In this document: positions 53,120 to 62,156 of the stretch, piece by piece
Layout: the number at the start of each line of letters is the position of its first letter
How positions within the stretch are numbered: the stretch's first letter is position 1
Assembly: GCA_945888375.1 (NCBI GenBank)
Contig: CAMCZZ010000001.1
Coordinates: 248,001 to 312,000, forward strand
DNA from: Akkermansia muciniphila
GTDB taxonomy: Bacteria; Verrucomicrobiota; Verrucomicrobiia; Opitutales; Opitutaceae
Length of the DNA: 64,000 nt
Direction of reading: 5' to 3'
Position numbers and translations under genes: made by a program
Notes under the pieces: model-generated
What the model saw: the letters and a program-made list of their open reading frames with translations, nothing else
Database searches by the model: none
Told to the model about the DNA's origin: nothing

Positions 53120-53584
53120 ATGGCCGGACTCCTCCGCAACCTCCTCGACCCCGCTTGCATCGTGCTATCGATGCAAGCCACCAAGCGCACGGCGGCTTTG
53201 AGCGAGGTGGCGCGCAGGCTGGACGGTCATCCCTCGGTCAGTAACTACGACGGCTTTTATCACGAATTACTTGCCCGCGACCGGTTGGACACCACCTGCC
53301 TGGGCAATGAGATCGCGCTGCCGCATGCGCGCACCGAGCATGTGGGAGAGCTGGTGCTTGCCATCGGGCGCAGCCGTGCCGGGGTGAGTTTTGAAAAGGA
53401 CAACCAGCTCGTCCGTTTGCTTTTCGTGTTGGGCACGCCCAAGAGCAATCCAATGGGCTATCTCCAGGTGGTTTCCACTCTGTGCAAAATCTTCAAGGAT
53501 CCGGCTAATCGAGAGGCCTTGTTGCAGGCGGATACCCCCGAGGCCTTTGTCGAGGCCCTCTTGGCGGCCGAGGGCAAGCTCTGA
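53120..53584 (+). CDS. PtsN-like PTS EIIA protein
   Basis: A 154-residue stand-alone EIIA of the nitrogen/fructose type. The phosphorylatable His lies in CLGNEIALPHARTEHVGE, and RLLFVLGTPKSNPMGYLQVVSTL is the other family segment. Such proteins are phosphorylated by NPr/HPr and regulate potassium transport and stress pathways. A second EIIA domain occurs fused to a DAC domain at 6180. No EIIB/EIIC or ptsI is adjacent. Confidence 0.87.
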   Translation: MAGLLRNLLDPACIVLSMQATKRTAALSEVARRLDGHPSVSNYDGFYHELLARDRLDTTCLGNEIALPHARTEHVGELVLAIGRSRAGVSFEKDNQLVRLLFVLGTPKSNPMGYLQVVSTLCKIFKDPANREALLQADTPEAFVEALLAAEGKL

Positions 53585-53665
53585 GCCCGCCGGCCGGGCC
53601 GCGTGTCTTTCGGCTTCCGCCCGCCGCCGTCCCGGGCCTAACTTCGTGCAACGCCCGAACGCCGC

Positions 53666-54634
53666 ATGATCCAATCCTTCATCCTCAGCGACGGTAAAAT
53701 CGTCGGCCGCGACCTCGAGCCGGAGGCCCTGCGGCTTGTGCATGGCGATAAGGGGCTCGTGCTCTGGGTAAATCTCTCCGATCCGACCCCCGAGGAGGCC
53801 AAGGCGGTGCTGGAGGGCGTGTTTCACTTTCACCCTCTGGCGATCGAGGACTGCATCGCGCCCAGTTCCCTCCCCAAGATTGAGGATTATGAAGACTACC
53901 TCTTCATCGTGATGCATGCGGTGGACTTCAACCGCACCGAGAAGTTTACCACCACCGAGCTCAACCTCTTCCTCGGCCGCGAAGCGCTCGTCACTTTTCA
54001 CCGGCAGCCGTTGAAATCGGTCGCGGCCGTGCTCGAGCGTTGCGCCAAGGCCACGGGCCTCGTCGCGCGCGGGCCCGATCGCCTTGCCCACCTCGTGCTC
54101 GACGCCTTGGTGGACAACTACAAACCCGTGACCGATGAGTTTCGTCGCGAGCTGGACGAGATCGAGGAGGATGTGCTGGAGGGCAAGGCGGCGGATCTCA
54201 CCGCCCGGCTGCTCGCGGTGCGTGCCGACCTGAATACCCTCCGCGCCGCCATCCGGCCCCAGCGCGAGGTCGCCGCCCGCCTCGCCCACGGCGAGACCAA
54301 AATCCTGCGGCCGCTCATGCTGCCCTATTTTCGCGATCTGCGGGACAATCTCGTGCGCATCGAAGAGACCGCCACCGCCCAGACCGACCAGTTGTTAATC
54401 TCCTTTGACCTGCATCTCAGCCGCTCCGACTTCGAGGCCAACCGCAGCATCAAGGCCCTGACCGCCCTTACCGCTGTTACTCTGCCGGCTACCCTCGTCA
54501 GCACTTGGTATGGCATGAACTTCGTCCACATGCCGGAGCTGGAGGGACCCTGGGCCTACCTGATTGTGGGTCTCATCACTCTGGCGCTCACCTACCTCAC
54601 CTACCGCTGGTGTCTGCGCAAGGGGTTGATCTGA
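53666..54634 (+). CDS. CorA-type magnesium/cobalt transporter, first copy
   Basis: A 322-residue CorA protein: a large N-terminal cytoplasmic domain and two C-terminal membrane helices, the first ended by the selectivity motif YGMNF (STWYGMNFVHMPELEGPWAY). LSDPTPEEAKAVLEG, HPLAIEDCIAPSSLPKIEDYEDYLF and FTTTELNLFLGREALVTFH are typical. It forms a pentameric channel for divalent cations. A closely related gene follows 22 bases later. Confidence 0.92.
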   Translation: MIQSFILSDGKIVGRDLEPEALRLVHGDKGLVLWVNLSDPTPEEAKAVLEGVFHFHPLAIEDCIAPSSLPKIEDYEDYLFIVMHAVDFNRTEKFTTTELNLFLGREALVTFHRQPLKSVAAVLERCAKATGLVARGPDRLAHLVLDALVDNYKPVTDEFRRELDEIEEDVLEGKAADLTARLLAVRADLNTLRAAIRPQREVAARLAHGETKILRPLMLPYFRDLRDNLVRIEETATAQTDQLLISFDLHLSRSDFEANRSIKALTALTAVTLPATLVSTWYGMNFVHMPELEGPWAYLIVGLITLALTYLTYRWCLRKGLI

Positions 54635-54656
54635 GCCGCGAGCTGTCCCGCCGACC

Positions 54657-55634
54657 ATGATCACCACCCTCGTTTTTCGCGAAGGCCGCCACCACGCGCA
54701 CAATCCTGCGTTGGAATTGCTTCCGGCGTTGCGGACCGAGCCGGGGGTCATGCTGTGGGTTGATCTGAGCGAGCCGACTCCGGAGGAGACGGCGGCGGTG
54801 CTGGAGCGGGCCTTCGCCGTGCACCCGGTGGTCATCGAGGACTGCACGACGGACTCTCCTCTACCCAAAATCGATGCTTTCGACGACTACCTGCACCTCG
54901 TGGTCCACGCGGTTGATTACTCGAAGACGGACAAGTTCACCACCACCGACCTGGATCTGATCCTAGGAAAAAACTTCCTCGTCACGTTTCACCGCCAACC
55001 CCTGCGCATCGTGCAACAAGTGCTGGAGCGGCACGGCCGATCCGGGCACGCGGTGCAACCGGTGCGCGGGCCGGACCGGATCGCCCACACCCTGCTCGAC
55101 CAGTTGGTCGAGGCCTACAAGCCGGCGCTGGAGGAGCTGCGTGCCGACCTGGAATCCATCGAGGAGGCGGTGCTTGGCGAGGCCGAGCCGCACGAGCTCT
55201 TTCCGCAAGTGACGGCGCTGCGCAAGGACCTCGCGACCCTGCGCCAGATCGTGCGGCCGCAGCGGGCGGTGGCGGCGGAGCTGGCCCAGGGCAAGCCGGG
55301 GTTTATCCGGCCGGTCATCCTGCCCTATCTGCGCGATTTGGCGGAAGACTTCGCACGCATCGAGAGCCAGGCCTCGGTGTGGGGAGACCAGTTGATCCTC
55401 ACCTTCCGGCTCTACCTGAAGCGCTCCACCCACGAGACCAACGAGGGCATCAAAATGCTCACCGGCCTGACTGCCCTGACCATGCCGCCCATCCTGGTTG
55501 GCAGCTGGTTCGGCATGAATTTCCGCGCCATGCCCGAGCTCGCGCCGGCTTGGGCCTACCCTGTGGCGGCGGTCGGCACCTTCGGCTTCACCGCCGCGCT
55601 GTTTTTTTATCTGCGCCGCAAGCGGTGGCTGTGA
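54657..55634 (+). CDS. CorA-type magnesium/cobalt transporter, second copy
   Basis: A 325-residue protein collinear with the first copy (LSEPTPEETAAVLERAF, HPVVIEDCTTDSPLPKIDAF, KFTTTDLDLILGKNFLVTFH) but with FGMNF instead of YGMNF and a distinct tail (FYLRRKRWL). The pair is a tandem duplication that has diverged. The FGMNF variant is found in other CorA members, so it should still be a channel; ion preference may differ. Confidence 0.9.
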   Translation: MITTLVFREGRHHAHNPALELLPALRTEPGVMLWVDLSEPTPEETAAVLERAFAVHPVVIEDCTTDSPLPKIDAFDDYLHLVVHAVDYSKTDKFTTTDLDLILGKNFLVTFHRQPLRIVQQVLERHGRSGHAVQPVRGPDRIAHTLLDQLVEAYKPALEELRADLESIEEAVLGEAEPHELFPQVTALRKDLATLRQIVRPQRAVAAELAQGKPGFIRPVILPYLRDLAEDFARIESQASVWGDQLILTFRLYLKRSTHETNEGIKMLTGLTALTMPPILVGSWFGMNFRAMPELAPAWAYPVAAVGTFGFTAALFFYLRRKRWL

Positions 55635-55653
55635 GCCCGGTCTTCAGTCGGGG

Positions 55654-55732
55654 TTTACCACGGATGGGCACGGATAAACACGGAATCCGAACCGCCTCTA
55701 TCCGTGTTCATCCGTGACCATCCGTGGTTAAA
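55654..55732. repeat. Long imperfect palindrome of the CACGGAT type
   Basis: The arms at 55654-55684 (TTTACCACGGATGGGCACGG onwards) and 55701-55732 are inverted copies with about 28 of 31 matches and a 16-base loop. It is the same kind of element as the one at 619-707 but a different sequence subtype. It lies between the second corA gene and the PEP-CTERM gene. Confidence 0.8.
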
Positions 55733-55773
55733 ATTTGAAGGTTCGGGGATTCAATACGGCGGCGGCGGGCACG

Positions 55774-55804
55774 AAAAAGCCGCGTCCCGGACGGGACGCG
55801 GCTT
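55774..55804 (-). terminator. Terminator of the PEP-CTERM gene at 55834
   Basis: A perfect 12-bp stem (AAGCCGCGTCCC at 55777-55788 with GGGACGCGGCTT at 55793-55804). On the minus strand it is followed by TTTTTCG. It lies 30 bases after the stop codon. Confidence 0.85.
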
Positions 55805-55833
55805 GAGGATCAAGACCGCCGAGGCGGCCGGGC

Positions 55834-57636
55834 TCAGCGGCTGGAGCGGCGGCGGCGGAGGGCGGCTAGACCGAGCGCACCGAAGCCGGCGAGGGCGGCG
55901 GCGGTGGAGGGCTCGGGGATGGCGGAGACGCTGTAGACCGCGAGGGAGCCGGAGATGTCGATGGACGCGGAGGCATCGAAGACACCTTCGTAGCCGACGA
56001 TGATCAGCGCCTGACCGGTGGGGCTGTCGGCGGCGGCGATGAACTGGATGGACTCGGGCGAGGTGAAGGCGCCGAAGCCGTTGTCGGCGGTGCCGGTCAC
56101 GGTGTTGTAGTAGCCGGTGATCTCGACGTTGTTCAGGTCGGTGATGTCGAATTGGAAGATACCGTTTTCGCGCTCGGCACCCACGAAGATCAGGTCGCGA
56201 CCGTTGACCCGGCCAAAGGCCAGCGCCTCGGGCTCCGGACCTTTGTCGTCGGAGCGGGAGTCGAAGAAGCCGACGCCGGTGGTGCCGGTTTCGATGCCGA
56301 AGGAGGCGAGGTTGTTTGCCTTGACGTAGTCTTCGATGGCCGAGCCGCTATCGAAAACGATGTCGCCGGTCTCGGCGTTCCAGAGGGTGAAGCTGCGAGT
56401 GCCCGGCATGGTGGGCACCTCGATCTTGCCGTCGGCGTCGGTGTCGCCATCGATGTTGGAGATGCGGAGTCGGCCGAGAACGGCGTTGCTGTCCATCGCT
56501 GTAGTGATGGCGGTGGTGTCCGTGATTTGGGCGGAGCCTCCGGTGCCGCGGCTGGCGTCGCGCAGGCGCACGCGATCCACATCGTCCAGACGGAAGTCGC
56601 CCTCGTTGGCGGTGGCGATCACCTGAACACCGTTCTTTTGGAAAGTGACGGCGGTGTCGGGCATGGGCATGCCGGCGACCACGTCATCGACCTTGGCGGC
56701 GGGGAAGTTGGAGGTGTAGGTCAGATCGGCGGGACGTTCGGTGGCGGGGCTGTTGGCGAGGCCGTCGCGGTCCGAGGCGTCGATGCGCTGGTTGATGGTG
56801 CCGAGCAGATGGATGTCGGTGACTTTGCCCGCGTTGACGCCGGTCAGGTCGACCACGGCGATGGCGTTGTTTTCCTGGAGGGTCACGTAGGCCTTGTCGT
56901 TGGTGGAGGCGATGTATTCGGGCTCCACGTCGAGGGCGTCGGGGGTCTTGACCTGCAGGGTGTCGAGGCGGTTGTTGCGCAGGCCGGTGAGGGCGACGCC
57001 GCCGGCGAGGCCGGTGGAGAAGTTTACATCGGTCACGTTGGAGGCGGAGAGCGAGGTGACGCCCGAAGCGCCGGCGCTGACCGAGGAGACGTCCACGATG
57101 CTCACCGAGCCGGGGGCCTGGGCGCCGGTGGTGACGAATTCACCTTCGTTGGCCACGAGGAGGCGGCTGCCATTCGGGGTGAAGCTGACCGAGTCGGGGT
57201 GGTAGCCGACGTCGAGGGTCTTCAGCACCGTGCCGGTGGAGAGCTGGAACAGGGCGATGCGGCCCTGGGTGGTGTTGTTCGCGGTGGGGATCACGCTGGC
57301 CACGCCGAAATCGCGGCCTAGCGGGTCGACGGCCACGCTGGAAACCGAGAGGATATCGGTCGCCGCGCCGAAGACGGAGGTGTTGAGGTTGACCGAGGTG
57401 GTCAGGTTCAGGCTGCCGGTGTTCGACAGCGTGTAGATGTTGATCGCGTGGTTCTCGAATCCGGCGGCGTTGAAGGAGTTCGTGGTGAGCACGAGGTCGT
57501 TGGCCTTGTCGAAGGCGACGATCTCGCCGCCACGGGTGACGTTGACGCCGGAGAGAAAGCTAAGCTCGGCGAAGGCCGAGACCGGGAGGAGGGCGCAGGC
57601 GGCGCCGACGAGCAGGGTGTGTAGTTTGGTTTGCAT
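55834..57636 (-). CDS. Secreted PEP-CTERM choice-of-anchor protein, beta-propeller
   Basis: A 600-residue exported protein. The signal peptide is LHTLLVGAACALLPVSAFA, from the ATG at 57634-57636. The body has the repeating GRIALFQLSTG / DSVSFTPNGSRLLVANEGEF / NDKAYVTLQENNAIAVVDLTG pattern of beta-propeller choice-of-anchor I proteins, related to secreted alkaline phosphatases, and DADGKIEVPTM-type acidic loops. It ends with IPEPS, GFGALGLAAL and RRRRSSR, a PEP-CTERM signal. Function unknown; possibly a phosphatase-like surface protein. Confidence 0.82.
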   Translation of the reverse strand: MQTKLHTLLVGAACALLPVSAFAELSFLSGVNVTRGGEIVAFDKANDLVLTTNSFNAAGFENHAINIYTLSNTGSLNLTTSVNLNTSVFGAATDILSVSSVAVDPLGRDFGVASVIPTANNTTQGRIALFQLSTGTVLKTLDVGYHPDSVSFTPNGSRLLVANEGEFVTTGAQAPGSVSIVDVSSVSAGASGVTSLSASNVTDVNFSTGLAGGVALTGLRNNRLDTLQVKTPDALDVEPEYIASTNDKAYVTLQENNAIAVVDLTGVNAGKVTDIHLLGTINQRIDASDRDGLANSPATERPADLTYTSNFPAAKVDDVVAGMPMPDTAVTFQKNGVQVIATANEGDFRLDDVDRVRLRDASRGTGGSAQITDTTAITTAMDSNAVLGRLRISNIDGDTDADGKIEVPTMPGTRSFTLWNAETGDIVFDSGSAIEDYVKANNLASFGIETGTTGVGFFDSRSDDKGPEPEALAFGRVNGRDLIFVGAERENGIFQFDITDLNNVEITGYYNTVTGTADNGFGAFTSPESIQFIAAADSPTGQALIIVGYEGVFDASASIDISGSLAVYSVSAIPEPSTAAALAGFGALGLAALRRRRSSR

Positions 57637-57781
57637 GTAGGAAAGAGGCTTATCCAAGCGGCCATCTTGCTGTCGGCTAGTCTGGGATTGTTAAAAACAT
57701 GTCACGGAGGTCCAGGCGGGCAGGGGAGGGGGCATCGTCGGGTCCAACTTGCGGGAAACGGGGGTTTGGGCAGGGTGGCGC

Positions 57782-58474
57782 ATGGCGTTGCGCGGACTTA
57801 TCTTCGACTTTGACGGTCTCATCGTGGACACGGAAACGGCTACGTTCGATGCGTGGCAGGGGGTGCATCGCGAGGATGGCTTGAAGGGGGATCCGGCGAT
57901 TCTGCACCAGGTGGTCGGGCACGTGGGGGTGGAAGCTGATCTGTGGGTGGCCTACCCGCCGGGGCGGGACAGGATGCAGTTGGAGACCCGTTTCGCCCTC
58001 GCCACCCGTGCGGCCTGTTTAGTGGCTCCGGTATTGCCCGGGGTGGTCGAACTGCTCGACGAGGCGGCGGCGGCCGGGCTGCGGCTGGCGGTGGCCTCGA
58101 ATTCCTCCCATCGGCATGTCGAAGGGCATCTGGCGGCGCGGGGGCTGCTCGGGCGTTTCGCGGCGGTGGTGTGTCGGGAGGATGTTCCCCGGGCCAAGCC
58201 CGCGCCGGATGTTTATCTGGCGGCGCTGGGGCGGCTCGGGTTGGAGGCGGACGAGGCGGTGGCCTTTGAGGATTCGCTGCCCGGCCACGCGGCGGCCGCG
58301 GCGGCGGGGCTGCGCGTGATGGTGGTGCCCAATCCCTCGACGGCGGGCGACCACTTCGTCCACGCGACCTGGCGCTCGGGCTCGATGGGCGAGGTCACTT
58401 TGGCTCGCCTAGAACAACTCCTCCTGGCGCAACGATTCGCGGCGGGCGGGGTCCAGGGTGCTGTGCTCCAGTAG
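57782..58474 (+). CDS. HAD family phosphatase (subfamily IA)
   Basis: A 230-residue HAD hydrolase. Motif I is IFDFDGLIVD (D9, D11), motif II is AVASNSS, motif III is the Lys in RAKPAPDVYLAAL and motif IV is VAFEDSLPGHAAA. The beta-phosphoglucomutase/phosphatase type is likely, but the substrate is unknown. Its last 66 bases overlap the end of the exonuclease gene on the other strand. Confidence 0.86.
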   Translation: MALRGLIFDFDGLIVDTETATFDAWQGVHREDGLKGDPAILHQVVGHVGVEADLWVAYPPGRDRMQLETRFALATRAACLVAPVLPGVVELLDEAAAAGLRLAVASNSSHRHVEGHLAARGLLGRFAAVVCREDVPRAKPAPDVYLAALGRLGLEADEAVAFEDSLPGHAAAAAAGLRVMVVPNPSTAGDHFVHATWRSGSMGEVTLARLEQLLLAQRFAAGGVQGAVLQ

Positions 58475-59092
58475 CCAGCGCAGGGATTTATCTGGCCAGC
58501 CGGGGATCTCGGCCAGGCGGGTCAGGAGCAGGGCGCCGGCGAGGGCGTCGTAGAGGGCAGCGTGGTAATGGCGGCGGCTGGGCGGGCAATGCGCGGCGGC
58601 GAGGGTGTCGAGCGCATCTTGCAAGCCCTCGGCGGCGATCAGGGCGGCGAGTTTCACCGGGGCCGAGGCGGCGCGAGCCTGTGGATAGAGGCGTCCGGTG
58701 TCGATCCACGGTCCCCAATCGTTGGCCGCGTCGGTCGTGGCGGGGGTTTCGCGGGAAAAATCCGGCGCGGCGCGGGCGTAGGGCCAGACGGACTTGAGCA
58801 AGCTGTTCTCGGCCTGCGCGAAATGGGCGGCGAGCGGTCCGCTGGCGCGCAGGGCGGCGAAGCGGGAAAACTCCTCCGCGAAGGGGGCGCAGTCGGCGAG
58901 GGCGGTGGGCTCGAGGCCGTGCACGGCGATGTCCTCGGCGCGCACCCGGCCGACGGGGCGGCAGGCGCGACCGGCGACTGCCACGATGGCGCCGGCGCGC
59001 AGCGACACGACCCCGAACTCGAGGATACCGGAAGCGACCGAGCCCTCAAAGTCGATGAAGTGAATGAGTTGATCCGGCCAGAAGGTGCCCAC
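58409..59092 (-). CDS. DnaQ-like 3'-5' exonuclease
   Basis: A 227-residue protein with the exonuclease fold motifs: HFIDFEGSVAS (the D-x-E pair, D14 and E16), the middle Asp in WIDTGRLYP and the late HYHAALYDALAGALLLTRL (His and Asp). It is shorter than DnaQ itself and could act in RNA or DNA repair. It overlaps the HAD gene tail to tail by 66 bases. Confidence 0.82.
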   Translation of the reverse strand: MGTFWPDQLIHFIDFEGSVASGILEFGVVSLRAGAIVAVAGRACRPVGRVRAEDIAVHGLEPTALADCAPFAEEFSRFAALRASGPLAAHFAQAENSLLKSVWPYARAAPDFSRETPATTDAANDWGPWIDTGRLYPQARAASAPVKLAALIAAEGLQDALDTLAAAHCPPSRRHYHAALYDALAGALLLTRLAEIPGWPDKSLRWLLEHSTLDPARRESLRQEELF

Positions 59093-59191
59093 GGGATACA
59101 GGGATCACACGGAAGCGGCGGAACCGACCACAAAAATTTTCCCTGTCTTTCCGTGTTTTCCGCGGGCAATAGTCTTCTATCCTACATCGCC

Positions 59192-59959
59192 ATGGATCTC
59201 GCCCTCTACCGTTCGTTTCTGACCGACCTCGCCGTCGAGAGTGGCGACTTCATCCGGTCTTTTTATGGCAGATCGGACCTGGCGGTGGAGACCAAGGGCG
59301 ACACCTCGCCGGTCACGGCGGCGGACCGGGGGGCGGAGTTGCTTCTACGCCGGCGCATCGCGGACCGTTTTCCCGACCACGGAATCATCGGGGAGGAATA
59401 TGGCAATGAGCGCGCCGAGGCGGAGTTCACCTGGGTGCTCGACCCGATCGACGGGACCAAAAGTTTCATCTCGGCGGTCCCGCTTTGGGGCACGCTCATC
59501 GCCCTGCTGCACCGGGGCCAGCCGGTGTTGGGCTGCATTCATCAGCCCATCCTCGGCCAACTGCTTCTCGGCGATGGCGTATCTGCGACGCTCAACGGTG
59601 CGCCCGTGCGGTGTCGCTCCACGACGCAGGTGGAGGCGGCCACTATCCTGACCAGCGATCACCTCAACCTCGGCCGTTACCAGAATGGTCCGGCCTGCGA
59701 CCGTTTGCTGGGGCGGGCGCGGCTGGCGCGGACCTGGGGAGATTGTTATGGCTACCTGCTGCTGGCTTGTGGTCAGGCCGATGTGTGTCTCGACCCGATC
59801 ATGAACCCATGGGACATAGCCGCGCTCATCCCGGTGGTGCGCGGGGCGGGCGGGGTGATCACCGACTGGCACGGCGGCGCGGCCTATCCGGCGGCGCACA
59901 CCGTGGCGGCGGCCACCCCGGTGCTGCATGCGGCGGTGGTGGAGGCGTTGCGGGGCTGA
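59192..59959 (+). CDS. Inositol monophosphatase family protein
   Basis: A 255-residue phosphatase with the IMPase motifs TSPVTAADRGAELLLR, IIGEEYGN, the metal-binding WVLDPIDGTKSF and NPWDIAALIPVV. The family includes histidinol-phosphatase (HisN) and myo-inositol-1-phosphatase; the sequence HisN-like spacing makes histidinol phosphatase plausible, but no his gene is near. The ATG at 59192 fits the family start. Confidence 0.86.
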   Translation: MDLALYRSFLTDLAVESGDFIRSFYGRSDLAVETKGDTSPVTAADRGAELLLRRRIADRFPDHGIIGEEYGNERAEAEFTWVLDPIDGTKSFISAVPLWGTLIALLHRGQPVLGCIHQPILGQLLLGDGVSATLNGAPVRCRSTTQVEAATILTSDHLNLGRYQNGPACDRLLGRARLARTWGDCYGYLLLACGQADVCLDPIMNPWDIAALIPVVRGAGGVITDWHGGAAYPAAHTVAAATPVLHAAVVEALRG

Positions 59960-60246
59960 GCAGAAGCGCAAGGGTTAAGCAGCCGGCCGGCGGGCGGCGG
60001 TGGCGGCGCATTGATTGTGGAAGGCGAAGGCCTCGTGGCCGCTCGTTCTTGCGGGCGGCGTCCTGGCGTCTTTCGGGATTGGCTGGGTTGAGCTGGCTGG
60101 TTCAGGTGGCCGGGGGTGCCCGGGCATGGCTGCACCGGGATTTTACCGGGTTTCCGTCTTCGTGCCGGCTGAGTTTTTACTTTTCATCTCGGCTGTTTGT
60201 GCGCGGTCTCGCCAGCGGCCAGAAAATCGCGCAATTTTTTCACTTT
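59960..60246. other. Region between the phosphatase and MFS genes
   Basis: 287 bases without a convincing gene. A frame continuing from upstream into the transporter start reads as Arg/Ser/Trp-rich low-complexity sequence and is not coding-like. No terminator is evident. Confidence 0.4.
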
Positions 60247-61653
60247 ATGACCCCTACCCCAGTCTCAGCCCACCCCGATCCGGAGTCTGCGTCCGCGAGC
60301 CAGAATGGCAGCAAGCGATGGCGGGTGGGCACGCTGACTTATGGCACGGCTGGGTTGGTCGCGCTGTTCTGCTGGCTGCTCTGGGGCGACTTTGCCTGGA
60401 ACATGAAGGAGCGCGCGGTGCAGCCGATGTCGCAGCTCTTGTTCAAGCAATTCAAGGCCAGCGACCTTGTCCTGGGTTTGATGGTGACCTCGTTGCCGGC
60501 GGCCTTGGGCATGTTGATTGGGCCGATCATCAGTGTGCGTTCCGACAACCACCGCGGGCGCTGGGGGCGCCGCATCCCTTATTTGCTGATTCCTACCCCG
60601 ATTGCGGCGCTGGCCATGGTGGGTATGGGCTATACGATCGAGATTGCGGACTTTTTGCGGGGTATATTGGGCGCGGATGCGCCTGATCCGATCGCGTGCC
60701 GACTGATCGTATTCGCGGGCTTGTGGACGTTTTTCGAGATTTTCACGGTCATCGCCAACTCGGTCTTTGTGGGGCTGATCAATGATGTGGTGCCGCAGGC
60801 GGTGATCGGGCGGTTTTTTGCGCTCTTTCGCATCGTCGGTCTCGGTGCCGGTATTATTTTTAACTCCTTCCTGATCGGGCACGCGGAGGAGAACTTCAAA
60901 CTGCTCTTCATCGGCTTGGGGCTGCTTTATGGCGTAGGCTTTTCGGTCATGTGTTTCATGGTCAAGGAGGGAGACTATCCGCCGCCGGCGCCGAAGACGG
61001 GCGGGGCCTTCACCTCGCGGGTGGCCGAGCCGATCCGGGCCTATGTGCAGGAGTGCTCGGCGCATCGGTTTTACCTCTGGATCTTTCTTGCGGCGATGCT
61101 TGGCAACGCCGCCTTCCTGCCGATCAACTCCTTTGACGTGCCTTACATCCGCAGCATCGGCATGACCATGGAGCGTTATGGCGAGTTGCGGTCCCTCACC
61201 TATGCGATCTCGATCTGTCTGGCGCTCTTCATTGGCTGGTTCGCGGATAAATTTCACCCGATCCGGGTAGGTATGTTCGCGCTCGCGGTCTATGCCGTCA
61301 TCGCGCTCTGGGCTGGTTTTATAGCGAGGGACATCACGAGTTTTTCCGTGGCCTACGTGGCCCATGGCGTGATCTCGGGCATCTTTTTCACCGGCACGGC
61401 ATCTTTGTTTCCGCGTCTTTTCCCTCGGGCCAAGTTTGCCCAGTTCGCGTCGGCGGCCGGCATCATCCTGGCGCTCGGCTTTATCGGGGTGCCTCCGGTG
61501 GTGGGGCAGTTCCTCGATCTAACGGGCCATGCTTACCACTATACCTTTGTGATCGGCGGGGTGCTGGCGGCCACGGGGGTGGTCGCGTTCTTGATTCTTT
61601 ACCGGCAGTTTCTCGCGCTGGGTGGTAGCGAGCGCTACACGCCGCCGTCCTGA
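60247..61653 (+). CDS. MFS transporter (SLC45/GPH-like)
   Basis: A 468-residue protein with about 12 membrane helices. The N-terminal segment RVGTLTYGTAGLVALFCWLL WGDFAWNMKER, SDNHRGRWGRRIPYLLI and a central cytoplasmic loop (VKEGDYPPPAPKTGGAFTSR) match sugar-type MFS carriers (SLC45-like). The substrate is unknown; a sugar is likely. The ATG at 60247 follows a hydrophobic leader frame. Confidence 0.82.
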   Translation: MTPTPVSAHPDPESASASQNGSKRWRVGTLTYGTAGLVALFCWLLWGDFAWNMKERAVQPMSQLLFKQFKASDLVLGLMVTSLPAALGMLIGPIISVRSDNHRGRWGRRIPYLLIPTPIAALAMVGMGYTIEIADFLRGILGADAPDPIACRLIVFAGLWTFFEIFTVIANSVFVGLINDVVPQAVIGRFFALFRIVGLGAGIIFNSFLIGHAEENFKLLFIGLGLLYGVGFSVMCFMVKEGDYPPPAPKTGGAFTSRVAEPIRAYVQECSAHRFYLWIFLAAMLGNAAFLPINSFDVPYIRSIGMTMERYGELRSLTYAISICLALFIGWFADKFHPIRVGMFALAVYAVIALWAGFIARDITSFSVAYVAHGVISGIFFTGTASLFPRLFPRAKFAQFASAAGIILALGFIGVPPVVGQFLDLTGHAYHYTFVIGGVLAATGVVAFLILYRQFLALGGSERYTPPS

Positions 61654-61720
61654 GCGGGCGGGGCGTGTCTGGAGCGCTCTGGCCAAGGGATGGACCGAGC
61701 CCTTGTTAGCCGGGGGGCGC

Positions 61721-62068
61721 TCAGTCCTGCCAAAACCCGGCGCCGGACTGGCCGGTGCCGGCCTCGACCAGTTCGCCGGCTTCCTCGCCGGTGGAGGTCT
61801 CGTCGGTTTTTTCCTCCAGCGGGGCGAACCGTTCCGAGCTGAAACCGAGTTCCTGTTTACCTTGGTGAAAGGGGTCGGGCGGGTTGGTGAGTTCGTTTAG
61901 GAGTAGTCCTACGGTGGCGGAATCGCCGCCCTTCACCACTTTTTCGCGGCCCAGGAAGACCTCGCGGATGGTGTAGGTTACACCCTTCACGGGGAGTTGT
62001 TTATAGATCGCGCGGATCAGCGCGGGGAAGGTGTCGTTGATGCAGACGACTTTCTGGCCTTTGATCAT
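61721..62068 (-). CDS. Small hypothetical protein
   Basis: A 115-residue protein that begins MIKGQKVVCINDTFPALIRA with YKQLPVKGVTYTIREVFLGR, then an acidic Gly/Glu/Thr-rich tail (EEKTDETSTGEEAGEL). No family is recognised. The first 75 residues are predicted beta-rich, the tail disordered. Codon use looks normal, so it is probably real. Confidence 0.6.
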   Translation of the reverse strand: MIKGQKVVCINDTFPALIRAIYKQLPVKGVTYTIREVFLGREKVVKGGDSATVGLLLNELTNPPDPFHQGKQELGFSSERFAPLEEKTDETSTGEEAGELVEAGTGQSGAGFWQD

Positions 62069-62156
62069 GACGGTCAGGCTGACAGGAAGGCGGCCGGAGC
62101 GGAAGCGGGGAAATCGGGTGCAGTGGATTCCCCCTTCCGTGGCCTGATGGTTGGCT

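Noticed and set aside
56152-57321. Plus-strand frame of 389 codons opposite the PEP-CTERM gene
   Set aside because: Its Gly/Val/Asp composition is the mirror of a beta-propeller gene at high GC; no family resemblance.
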